The notes under the pieces were generated by a model, which was given only the letters and a program-made list of their open reading frames with translations, was not told the origin of the DNA and did not search any database. From Anaerolineae bacterium (GTDB taxonomy: Bacteria; Chloroflexota; Anaerolineae; Aggregatilineales; Phototrophicaceae): 6,557 nucleotides of DNA. The translations under genes and the position numbers were made by a program. Position 1 is the stretch's first letter, and each line of letters starts with the position of its first letter. This document shows, in pieces, positions 1-6,347 of this stretch. The stretch lies in contig JALONY010000108.1 of NCBI GenBank assembly GCA_025454715.1, positions 1-6,557 on the forward strand, written 5' to 3'.

Positions 1-554
1 TGGGGATGACCCCCAGCACCTATCGCAAAGGCGGGCAAGGCATGACCATCACCTATCACACCCTCGAGTCGGCTTTTGGCGTGCTGCTGTTGGCGGCCAC
101 CGAGCGCGGCCTGTGCGCGGCGGAGCTACACACCTCGCCCGAGGCGGCAGAGGCGGCGCTGGCCGCCGAGTTCCCCAACGCCCAGCGCGTGCGCGCCAGC
201 GACGACGCACCTTTGACCGCGTGGGGCGCGCAAGTGATGGCGCACGTGGTCGAGGGCGAGCCGCTGGATGTGCCTTTGGACGTGCAAGCGACCGCCTTTC
301 AGTGGCGGGTGTGGCAGGCGCTTCAAGCCATCCCCCGCGGCCAAACACGCACCTATCGCGAGGTCGCCGACGCGCTGGGGATGCCGACCGGTGCGCGGGC
401 GGTCGCCTCGGCTTGCGCGTCCAATCGGGTGGCGTTGGTCATCCCGTGCCATCGGGTGGTTGGGGCGAGCGGCGCGCTGACCGGCTATAAATGGGGGGTG
501 GAGCGCAAGCGCGCCCTCCTCGACGCCGAACGGGGCGAGCGCGGGCTGTGGTAG
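1..554 (+). CDS. ada: Ada-type bifunctional regulator / O6-alkylguanine-DNA methyltransferase, 3' part (5' end outside window)
   Basis: Suicide DNA repair protein. The C-terminal module transfers alkyl groups from O6-alkylguanine or O4-alkylthymine in DNA to its own cysteine. Seen: the acceptor motif PCHRVV with its cysteine codon at 447-449, the helix-turn-helix and arginine-finger stretch YREVADAL...ARAVASACASN, and the closing motif LTGYKWGVERK. The reading frame is open from base 3. Its first residues read GMTPSTYRKGG, which is the characteristic end of the AraC-type DNA-binding domain in Ada proteins just before the methyltransferase domain, and the window's first two bases fit the end of a Leu codon before it. 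I therefore treat the ATGs at 6 and 42 as internal and the gene as truncated by the window edge. E. coli Ada has the same junction. Whether an N-terminal AdaA methylphosphotriester domain is also present cannot be seen. A standalone Ogt starting at 42 is the alternative. The gene converges on queG. Confidence 0.88.
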   Translation, partial: GMTPSTYRKGGQGMTITYHTLESAFGVLLLAATERGLCAAELHTSPEAAEAALAAEFPNAQRVRASDDAPLTAWGAQVMAHVVEGEPLDVPLDVQATAFQWRVWQALQAIPRGQTRTYREVADALGMPTGARAVASACASNRVALVIPCHRVVGASGALTGYKWGVERKRALLDAERGERGLW

Positions 555-629
555 AACGATAGCGGGCGAAGGAGCGTCGTCTCAGGCTTTATGGTTGAGC
601 GTATGGGCTTTGGGGCGCGGCCAGCCCCC
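555..629. other. Convergent intergenic gap between ada and queG
   Basis: This is a 75-bp gap between the stop codons of two converging genes. The only structure I find is a 5-bp G/C stem, GGGGC at 612-616 pairing with GCCCC at 624-628, with a 7-nt loop. It has no T-run on either strand, so it is at best a weak terminator. An open frame beginning at 591 is antisense to queG and has no sign of being a gene. Confidence 0.4.
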
Positions 630-1775
630 TCAGCCCGACGCATCATCCCAGCCCTCCCGCAGGGCGGCCAGCTCCGCCAGCACCCCGTCGTCACGCTCGC
701 GGCGCAGCAGTTGGTCATGCCCGCGCCCCCACCCCGCCAAGCGCCAGACCGCCCACGCCGCGTGGCCGCGGATGAGCGGGGCGGGGTGCATCATCAACCC
801 CTCCAACGCGCCCACCAGCCCGACATCGCCGCTGTTGCCCGCCGCGATGCACGCATTCCGCACCCATCGCTCGCGCCCAATCTGCAAGACCACCCCACCG
901 TCATAGCGTGCCCGATAGCCCGCCTCGGTCAGGCTGAGCAGGTCACGCAGGGGCGGGGCGGCGCGGTGCTCTGGCGGGCTGGGGAAGGCCGCGTCATCAC
1001 TGACCGGCGCAAAGCGGTTCCACGGGCACACGTCCTGACACACATCACAGCCGAACACCCAATTGCCGAAGCGCGCCCGCAACCGGCGCGGCGTCCAGCC
1101 CGCGTTTTCGATGGTGTGGTAGCTGATGCAGCGGTTGGAATCCAGCACGAACGGGCGTGGAAACGCATCGGTCGGGCAGGCGGCCAAGCAGCGCGTACAC
1201 CGCCCGCACGACGGCGCGGGCGCCAGTGGCGCATCATACGAGTCGAACTCGGCGGTGGTGACGATTTCGCCCAAGAAAAATGTGCTGCCGCGGCGTGGGT
1301 GGATCAGCAAGGTATTCTTGCCGACGAACCCCAAACCGGCATTTTCGCCGTGGCTCCGCTCCAGCAACGCCCCAAAATCGACGTAGACCATCGCTTTATG
1401 GCGCATCCGCTTGAGGTCGGCGGCCAAGCGCTTCAGCCGGTCGCGCAGGACGACGTGATAGTCCATGCCCCACGCATATGCGGCGATGCGCCCACGGCGC
1501 GGGTCGTGCAGCCACGCCTCGGGCGCGAGGGCGCCATAATCCAGCGCGACCGACACGACCGAGCGCGCACCGGCCAGCACCTCGCCGAGGTCACGGCGGC
1601 GGGCGGTGCGGTCTGGCCTGTCCATGTAGTACAAACCGGCGTGATAACCCGCCTGAACCCACGCGAAGTAAGCGTCCAGATACGGCGAGGGTTGGGCAGG
1701 CACCACGCCCGCCCCGCTGAAGCCCAAGCGCCGCGCCGCGTCCAAGACCTCGGCACGGCTGAACGGTTGGCTCAT
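630..1775 (-). CDS. queG: Epoxyqueuosine reductase QueG
   Basis: Reduces epoxyqueuosine to queuosine at wobble position 34 of GUN-anticodon tRNAs (Asp, Asn, His, Tyr). This is the last step of bacterial queuosine synthesis and needs cobalamin and two [4Fe-4S] clusters in the cytoplasm. The 381 residues match the usual family length. Seen: the conserved YVDFGALLER segment with the family's general-acid Asp at 133, followed by GLGFVGKNT (147-155). A ferredoxin-like cluster set follows with Cys190, 193, 196 and 200 (CGRCTRCLAACP) and Cys216, 243, 246 and 250 (CDVCQDVCPWN), and the family signature CISYHTIEN is at 216-224. A C-terminal HEAT-like region follows RWVRNACIAAGN (303-313). All eight cluster cysteines are present, so the enzyme looks functional. 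Its ATG overlaps the stop of the upstream ParB-like gene (ATGA, 1772-1775) and has no strong Shine-Dalgarno of its own, which suggests translational coupling. Confidence 0.96.
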   Translation of the reverse strand: MSQPFSRAEVLDAARRLGFSGAGVVPAQPSPYLDAYFAWVQAGYHAGLYYMDRPDRTARRRDLGEVLAGARSVVSVALDYGALAPEAWLHDPRRGRIAAYAWGMDYHVVLRDRLKRLAADLKRMRHKAMVYVDFGALLERSHGENAGLGFVGKNTLLIHPRRGSTFFLGEIVTTAEFDSYDAPLAPAPSCGRCTRCLAACPTDAFPRPFVLDSNRCISYHTIENAGWTPRRLRARFGNWVFGCDVCQDVCPWNRFAPVSDDAAFPSPPEHRAAPPLRDLLSLTEAGYRARYDGGVVLQIGRERWVRNACIAAGNSGDVGLVGALEGLMMHPAPLIRGHAAWAVWRLAGWGRGHDQLLRRERDDGVLAELAALREGWDDASG

Positions 1776-2785
1776 GCGTGGTCGTCGGCACCCGCCGCGC
1801 CGTCGGGGGCATCGGCGCTACGCTGCGCGTCGGCAACCGTGACGGCGCGCTCCATATACTCGATGCTCAGCTCGGTCGGGTTGTGGTCATTGGCCAAGAA
1901 ATCATCCGGCACGGCCACCCCGTGCGAGCGCAAATACGACACCAGCACCTCGCGGTTGTCGTCGTCCTCGAACTCGTCGAAAGCGGCGCGCAAATCGCGC
2001 AGGTTGCCCACCAACCACAAAAACAGGTCGGCCTCGGTGCGGTCAGGGTGGGCGTCCATCGCCTTGTATTTGCGGATGTTGGTCACCGCGGGGCGGTACA
2101 CATGGTCGTACCAATCGGCGGCGGCCTGCTCAATCGAGGCCGGTTGGCCGCGGCTCTCGCCGAGGATGACGCGATGCACCCGAATCAGGTCGAGCAAGTC
2201 GGGATAGCGTGACGGGTCGCTCAGGCGTAGCGGTTGGTGGTGGATGCGCGTCCGGCTCAGGCCGGTGGCGTTCAAGAAATCGGCATAGGCGCTGGCCGAG
2301 TCGATGTCCTCGTCGGTCATGCCCGCATAGAACGGCACGGGCGTGGCAATCTCGGTCACGTGGGCTTGGATCGTCTTCATATCCAGTTGCTTGGCCACGC
2401 TGACGCGGTGGTTGCCATCGCGCACGAAGTACACATCGCCGACCTGATAGACCTCGATGGGCGGCAGGCCGGTCATGCTGTGCGCGACCGCGTACACGCG
2501 GCTCCAGCGCTCTTGCATCTGGTTCTTGCGCGGCAAGAACGTGCTGGTGAAATCGCGGTACCGCCCGACGCTCCCGCGAATCTTATCGACCGGGATGTCT
2601 TGCAACCCGCGATACAGCTCCTCGTGCAGGCGCAAACGGGCGCGAATCTCGTCGAAGCTGAGCAGCTCCGGCGATTTGCCGCGCAAAACGGCGAACATCT
2701 CTTGCCAAAACGCACGGTTGCGTGCGCTCTGGAAGGCGTTCATACCGTCCATCAAATTGGTGTGAAAGGCTTGTTCGTCGCTCAT
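1772..2785 (-). CDS. ParB/sulfiredoxin-fold domain protein of unknown function
   Basis: A 337-residue protein with no signal peptide or membrane segment. The central block (about residues 64-145) reads like a ParB N-terminal/Srx fold: IPVDKIRGSVGRY (64-76), then LPPIEVYQVGDVYFV (107-121), then the phosphate-binding-like motif RDGNHRVSVAKQL (122-134), comparable to the GHRR-type motif of ParB and the GCHR motif of sulfiredoxin. I see no ParB ENxQR motif and no obvious central helix-turn-helix, so it is probably not a chromosome-partition ParB. A second conserved-looking block is WYDHVYRPAV...RTEADLFLWLVGNLRDL (225-265), which I recall next to this fold in other bacterial proteins. The tail (from about 318) is Ala/Asp-rich and probably disordered. 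It is the first gene of an operon with queG (ATGA overlap). A promoter-like sequence lies about 30 bp upstream. The start at 2785 lacks a strong Shine-Dalgarno; a G-run lies about 15 nt upstream. Fold assignment is fairly firm, function unknown. Confidence 0.8.
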   Translation of the reverse strand: MSDEQAFHTNLMDGMNAFQSARNRAFWQEMFAVLRGKSPELLSFDEIRARLRLHEELYRGLQDIPVDKIRGSVGRYRDFTSTFLPRKNQMQERWSRVYAVAHSMTGLPPIEVYQVGDVYFVRDGNHRVSVAKQLDMKTIQAHVTEIATPVPFYAGMTDEDIDSASAYADFLNATGLSRTRIHHQPLRLSDPSRYPDLLDLIRVHRVILGESRGQPASIEQAAADWYDHVYRPAVTNIRKYKAMDAHPDRTEADLFLWLVGNLRDLRAAFDEFEDDDNREVLVSYLRSHGVAVPDDFLANDHNPTELSIEYMERAVTVADAQRSADAPDGAAGADDHA

Positions 2786-2814
2786 GGCTCATTCGTGCGC
2801 CCCCATCACACAAC

Positions 2815-2843
2815 ACTATATCCCCGCTTTTGCGACAGAACAA
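2815..2843 (-). promoter_or_regulatory. Candidate sigma70-type promoter for the ParB-like/queG operon
   Basis: On the minus strand, -35 TTGTTC (2843-2838) and -10 TATAGT (2820-2815, 5 of 6 to TATAAT) are separated by 17 bp. Transcription would begin near 2808, giving a leader of about 23 nt before the ATG at 2785. The -35 is only 3 of 6 to consensus, but the spacing and position are right. Confidence 0.5.
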
Positions 2844-2859
2844 TAGACACTTACACACG

Positions 2860-2888
2860 TTTACACGACGATAAAATGGGCTTATTCT
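2860..2888 (+). promoter_or_regulatory. Candidate distal promoter for the GT39-type glycosyltransferase
   Basis: On the plus strand, -35 TTTACA (2860-2865, 5 of 6 to TTGACA) and -10 TATTCT (2883-2888, 4 of 6) are separated by 17 bp. Transcription would start near 2895, giving a leader of about 77 nt. It is arranged back to back with the leftward promoter, their -35 elements 16 bp apart. Confidence 0.4.
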
Positions 2889-2899
2889 TACAATCCCCC

Positions 2900-2929
2900 G
2901 TGACGTGCCGCCCCGATGTGTGGCATAGT
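2900..2929 (+). promoter_or_regulatory. Alternative proximal promoter for the GT39-type glycosyltransferase
   Basis: GTGACG (2900-2905, 4 of 6) and CATAGT (2924-2929, 4 of 6) are 18 bp apart, and a TG dinucleotide just before the -10 resembles an extended -10. The start would be near 2936 with a leader of about 36 nt. It is weaker than the distal candidate, and either or both may be used. Confidence 0.3.
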
Positions 2930-2960
2930 TTAAGCCATCTCTGCCCACCGCAGCCCATCG

Positions 2961-2966
2961 AGGGAG
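2961..2966 (+). promoter_or_regulatory. Shine-Dalgarno that fixes the GT39-type start
   Basis: AGGGAG lies 5 nt before the ATG at 2972. The reading frame is open for another 246 codons upstream (to 2234), but that part is antisense to the ParB-like gene and crosses the promoter region. This ribosome binding site supports 2972 as the true start. Confidence 0.75.
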
Positions 2967-2971
2967 TGCCC

Positions 2972-5353
2972 ATGACCGATGAACGCCGCTTTGACGACCT
3001 GACGCTGGCCGAAGCCCTGCGCGAATGGGCGCGCGCCCCGCGCCGCACATGGGGCGCTTTGCGCGCCAGCACCCGCCGCGAGGCTCCCGCCAGACCGGTG
3101 TGGGTGACGGCAACCCCTGCCCAAACCGCCGTCGCACCGGTCGCCGGTCGCTTGTTCGACCGCACGGCATGGATGCGCTGGACGCTCTGGCTTGGGGCGA
3201 TTTTGGCGGGTATCCTCGGCTGTTGGGTGGTCGCACAGCCCACCCTAACCAGCATTGGCCGCCAAAGCCTGCTGGCCTACGCGCCCGTGACCGACGGTTT
3301 GGGGTGGTGGTTGCTGGCCGTCGGGCTGGCCGCCGCCGCAGAGGGCGTGGCGTGGCGAGCGGGGCGCTTGCCCGCCGCCCCGACATGGGCACCCCCCAAC
3401 GACTCCTTGCCGTTTCGGGTGCGCCCATTCCTGATTGCGCTACCGATGCTGGCGGGCGGGTACTTTTTGCAAAGCCCGAACCAATTCACCTTCTTGGGCG
3501 TGCTGTGCTGGGTGATTGGCCTCGAGATGCTGGTCATCGCCTTTTGGCCGCACCACACCGACCCTCGGCAGGTGGTCAGGCGGTGGGTGCGCGAGCTGGC
3601 GGCCTCGGTGCGCGCCCAACGCTGGGTATGGCTGGGGTTGCTGTCGATTTTGGCGCTGGCCGCCTACATGCGCGCCTATGACCTCATCGACATCCCCGCC
3701 GAGATGACCAGTGACCACATCGAAAAATTGCTGGACGCCCAGCGCGTGGCCGATGGTGACCGCGATATCTTCTTCGCCAACAACGGCGGGCGCGAGCCGT
3801 TCCAGATGTACTTCCTCGCGCTGATTTCGCCGCTCACCGGCGGCCTCAACTTCACCACCCTCAAATTGGCCGCCGCCATCGAGAGCTGGCTGGGGGTGCT
3901 GGTGTTCTTCTTCTTGGGGCGCGCCCTCGGTGGCGAGGACACGCGCCGCGCCAACCTGATTGGGCTGGCGTTCGCAGGGGTGGCCGCCGTCGGGTACTGG
4001 CATCTGGTCGTCACCCGCGTCTCGCTACGCATCATGCTCACCCCGCTGGTGACCGGCCTCGCGTTGTTGGCGTTGGTGCGGCTCGTCCGCCACAACCACC
4101 GCGCCGACGCGCTCTGGGCGGGGATGGCGCTCGGGTTCGGCCTCTACAGCTACCAAGCCCTGCGCTTATTGCCGCTGGTGGCGTTTTTGGCGGTGGTCTT
4201 GGGGGTGCTGTTCATCGCCCGCACATGGCGCCAGCGCGTGGCGTATGCGGTCAACCTGCTGGTGATGGCGCTCATCACGCTGGCCGCGTTCGTGCCGCTG
4301 TTGCGCTTCGCCAACGACTTCCCCGATGACTTTTGGCGGCGCGCTGCGGGGCGCTTGCTGGGCGACGACATCATCTGCGATTACAACGCCGAGGGCGGGT
4401 GTGTGCCGCGCACCCCGACCGTCAATGAGCGCTTGGCGGCCTTCGGGCAAAACTTGCCGCTCTTGGGGCAAAATTTCGTCGTCTCGCTCGGGCTGTTCAC
4501 CTATCGCGGTGACATCACGTGGCTCCACAACGCCCCCAACTATCCGGCGCTCGACCCGTTGGCGGGCGGGCTGATGTACGCGGGGCTGGGCGGGTTGGCG
4601 GTCTGGGCGGTGCGGCGGCGCGATGCCGTGGCCGTGCTGATGGTCGGGTCGGCCTTGCTCATGCTCGTCCCGTCGGCCTCGGCCATCGCCAACCCGATCG
4701 AAAACCCCAGCAACACCCGCGCCAGCGGCGCGATGCCGGGCGCGTACCTGTTGGTCGGGCTGGGGCTGGTCGGGGGGTTGACGGCGCTGGGGGCGCTCTT
4801 GCCTCGGCGCTGGCGACAGGGCGTGATGGTGGTGGTCGCCGCCGGTGTGCTATGGCAATCGGGCAACCACGCCCTCACCGTCTTGCGCGGCCCCTACACC
4901 GACTTCTACCTGTCGTCGTGGAGCCCAGAGCGCGAGGTCGGGCGCTACATGCGCGGCTTCGTCGAGAGCGGCGGGGCGTGGGGCAATGTCTACCTGCTCA
5001 GCTATGCCCACTTCTTCGATTATCGGGGTGTGGCCATCACGGCGGGTTTGCCCCCCGGGCGCTTCACACAGGGCGACATCCCCACCGACATCCTGCCCGG
5101 CATGTTGCGCGCCGGAATGCAGCGCAATCCCGATGACCCGTTCCGGCTCGACCCAGAGCGCGACCTGCTCATCATCTTCAGCGGCGACGACCCCGATAGC
5201 GGAGCCATCTTGCAACGCTGGTTCCCCACCGGCAACCTCCAGCGCGTCGAGACTCGCCGCGATACCCCATGGCTGCCGTCCGAGCCGTTTTTCGCGTTTC
5301 GGGTTCCTGCGCCGGTCGGGGTCGCCATCGAAACACTCGATCCCAACCCGTGA
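2972..5353 (+). CDS. GT-C fold membrane glycosyltransferase (GT39/PMT-like), 793 aa
   Basis: Polytopic membrane protein that probably transfers a sugar from a polyprenyl-phosphate donor to an acceptor outside the cytoplasmic membrane. Seen: a basic cytoplasmic N-terminus (1-66), then four hydrophobic segments (about 68-88, 108-125, 150-166, 172-191). A second set begins at about 217-233. Directly after that comes the loop MTSDHIEKLLDAQ (245-257), whose Asp248 sits where GT-C enzymes carry their catalytic acidic residue, followed by NGGREPFQMYFLAL (271-284). Further hydrophobic segments lie at about 303-318, 326-345, 355-371, 382-414, 424-445, 532-572, 590-610 and 615-628. A soluble, probably extracytoplasmic, domain fills 640-793. 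The first four helices look like an extension ahead of the GT-C core. Donor and acceptor cannot be read from sequence. It has its own promoter region and is followed by a hairpin and a tRNA gene. The minus-strand glycosyltransferases beyond the tRNA suggest a shared envelope-glycan role. Confidence 0.83.
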   Translation: MTDERRFDDLTLAEALREWARAPRRTWGALRASTRREAPARPVWVTATPAQTAVAPVAGRLFDRTAWMRWTLWLGAILAGILGCWVVAQPTLTSIGRQSLLAYAPVTDGLGWWLLAVGLAAAAEGVAWRAGRLPAAPTWAPPNDSLPFRVRPFLIALPMLAGGYFLQSPNQFTFLGVLCWVIGLEMLVIAFWPHHTDPRQVVRRWVRELAASVRAQRWVWLGLLSILALAAYMRAYDLIDIPAEMTSDHIEKLLDAQRVADGDRDIFFANNGGREPFQMYFLALISPLTGGLNFTTLKLAAAIESWLGVLVFFFLGRALGGEDTRRANLIGLAFAGVAAVGYWHLVVTRVSLRIMLTPLVTGLALLALVRLVRHNHRADALWAGMALGFGLYSYQALRLLPLVAFLAVVLGVLFIARTWRQRVAYAVNLLVMALITLAAFVPLLRFANDFPDDFWRRAAGRLLGDDIICDYNAEGGCVPRTPTVNERLAAFGQNLPLLGQNFVVSLGLFTYRGDITWLHNAPNYPALDPLAGGLMYAGLGGLAVWAVRRRDAVAVLMVGSALLMLVPSASAIANPIENPSNTRASGAMPGAYLLVGLGLVGGLTALGALLPRRWRQGVMVVVAAGVLWQSGNHALTVLRGPYTDFYLSSWSPEREVGRYMRGFVESGGAWGNVYLLSYAHFFDYRGVAITAGLPPGRFTQGDIPTDILPGMLRAGMQRNPDDPFRLDPERDLLIIFSGDDPDSGAILQRWFPTGNLQRVETRRDTPWLPSEPFFAFRVPAPVGVAIETLDPNP

Positions 5354-5368
5354 TGTGTTAAAACCTGC

Positions 5369-5408
5369 CCATTCCGCCCGTTGTGGCTTGCCGAAACGGG
5401 CGGAATGG
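5369..5408. terminator. 14-bp perfect hairpin after the GT39-type gene
   Basis: CCATTCCGCCCGTT (5369-5382) and AACGGGCGGAATGG (5395-5408) are perfect inverted repeats with a 12-nt loop. The hairpin starts 15 bp after the glycosyltransferase stop, as a terminator would. On the plus strand no T-run follows it. On the minus strand a TTTT occurs 5 nt past the stem, so it may instead, or also, stop leftward transcription that reads antisense through the tRNA. Confidence 0.55.
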
Positions 5409-5417
5409 CGCTACAAT
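5388..5417 (+). promoter_or_regulatory. Candidate promoter of the tRNA-Leu gene
   Basis: -35 TTGCCG (5388-5393, 4 of 6) and -10 TACAAT (5412-5417, 5 of 6) are 18 bp apart. Transcription would begin near 5424, about 7 nt before the mature tRNA. The -35 lies in the loop of the hairpin at 5369-5408 and the hairpin's right arm occupies most of the spacer. Confidence 0.5.
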
Positions 5418-5430
5418 ACCCCTGAAATTT

Positions 5431-5513
5431 GGGGCTGTGGTGAAATGGCAGCCACGGGAGTCTTAAAAACTTCTGCACGAGAGTGCGTGTGGGTTCGAAT
5501 CCCACCGGCCCCA
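5431..5513 (+). tRNA. tRNA-Leu (anticodon UAA)
   Basis: Folded by hand into a complete class II tRNA of 83 nt. The 7-bp acceptor stem is GGGGCTG (5431-5437) with CGGCCCC (5506-5512), discriminator A at 5513, and no encoded CCA. The D arm is GTG/CAC with GG in the loop. The anticodon stem GGAGT/ACTTC (5457-5461, 5469-5473) has the loop CTTAAAA, placing anticodon TAA at 5464-5466. The long variable arm has a GCAC/GTGC stem, and the T arm is GTGGG-TTCGAAT-CCCAC (5489-5505). The long variable arm and UAA anticodon identify a leucine tRNA reading UUA/UUG. All stems pair, so it looks functional. Confidence 0.96.
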
Positions 5514-5551
5514 AACCCTGTACTTCCCCGCTCTAGCGCCCTCCACACCGC

Positions 5552-6347
5552 TCACCGCTTGCGCCACAACCCGCCCAAAATGCGGTATTTTTGCAGCTCA
5601 TACCACGCCATCAGCGCACTCAAGCGCAGGCCGTGAAGCCCGTCGCGCCAGCCGCCCAACGTCAGGTAACGCCAACGAAAATGGCGCAACGGCTGCAAGA
5701 CATAATTGTGCGGCTTGGGGCGGATGCCCTGCTCATACAAGATATTGGCCTCGTAGGCCGTGTAATGGCGTTGCTTGGCGATGAACTGCGCCAGCGTCTC
5801 GTAATTGTGATGCACAATCGGCGTCTCGAGCGTGCCCAACGCGCCGTCGAGCATCACCAGCTCATGCACCTTGCGGGTCGGGTCGTAGCGCGCCGCGCCC
5901 ACCCGCAGCAAGCGGGTTTGATAATCGGGGTACCAGCCCGCGCCACGGGTCAGCTTGCCGAAGATGTAATTGTGGCGGGTCATGCGCCAACCGGCGTAAG
6001 CGTCGCCCTGCCTGAGGGCGTGCCGCACCGCCTCGGCCAGCGCGGGCGTCACGATTTCGTCGTCGTCGATGAACAACACCCAATCGGTCGTGCCGCGCAC
6101 CGCCTCGAGGGCGGCGTTGCGTTGGGTGGCATAATCATCGAACGGGCGGACGACCAAGCGCGCTTGGCCATTCGAACGGGCGGACGACCAAGCGCGCTTG
6201 GCCATTGGCGGCGCGTTGCGCGGTATCGGGGGTGGTGCCGCTGGCGAACAGCAGGCGGGCGTCGCAAAACGCCAGCGCCGCGAGACACTCGCGCAGATAC
6301 GGCGAGTCGCCGCGGGTCAGGACAATGGCGGTCAGGTGTGGGGTCAT
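5552..6347 (-). pseudogene. Family 2 glycosyltransferase (WaaE/KdtX-like), frameshifted by a 34-bp tandem duplication
   Basis: A cytoplasmic GT-A glycosyltransferase of the type that adds a sugar from a nucleotide-sugar to lipopolysaccharide core or other envelope glycans. The start ATG at 6347 opens MTPHLTAIVLTRGD, the usual GT2 first strand. After residue 58 (ending VVRPF) the frame runs into the duplicated segment, adds 12 foreign residues and stops at 6135, giving a 70-residue product. The rest of the enzyme continues in another frame to 5552. Removing one 34-bp copy gives an uninterrupted 253-residue protein of normal family length. In that reconstruction the order is DDYATQRNAAL (59-69), the metal/donor-binding FIDDDE (81-86), HNYIFGK (114-120), GWYPDYQTRLLR (126-137) and KVHE (148-151), all typical of this subfamily. 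An ATG at 6205 could start the downstream part but would lack the first GT2 strands. The start overlaps the stop of the upstream gene. Either a real mutation or switch, or an assembly error. Confidence 0.85.
6139..6206. repeat. Exact 34-bp tandem duplication with internal palindrome
   Basis: Positions 6139-6172 and 6173-6206 are identical over all 34 bases and directly adjacent (one further match upstream, T at 6138 and 6172). Thirty-four is not a multiple of three, so the extra copy shifts the host glycosyltransferase frame. Each copy contains the perfect 14-bp palindrome CCAAGCGCGCTTGG (6154-6167 and 6188-6201), which could fold into a hairpin and favour slipped replication. Confidence 0.97.

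Noticed and set aside
612..628. GGGGC/GCCCC stem between ada and queG as a bidirectional terminator
   Set aside because: The stem is only 5 bp and neither strand has a T-run after it.
591..2207. A 538-codon open frame on the plus strand
   Set aside because: It is antisense to queG and the end of the ParB-like gene, both of which have clear family motifs. Long antisense frames are expected in GC-rich coding DNA, and its translation shows no recognisable domain.
2234..2971. In-frame upstream extension of the GT39-type gene to a 1039-residue protein
   Set aside because: The extra 246 codons are antisense to the ParB-like gene and cross the promoter region; a good Shine-Dalgarno sits directly before the ATG at 2972.
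2583..3428. A 281-codon minus-strand open frame across the divergent promoter region
   Set aside because: It overlaps two well-supported genes and the promoters, is Arg/Pro-rich in the way of wrong-frame GC-rich translations, and has no domain signal.
5431..5513. tRNA-Leu as an integration site of a mobile element
   Set aside because: I found no second copy of the tRNA 3' end, no integrase and no transposase in the window.
5395..6184. The 10-mer AACGGGCGGA shared by the hairpin arm (5395-5404) and both 34-bp copies (6141-6150, 6175-6184)
   Set aside because: A G/C-rich 10-mer can recur by chance here, and the surrounding bases do not match, so I do not treat it as a dispersed repeat family.
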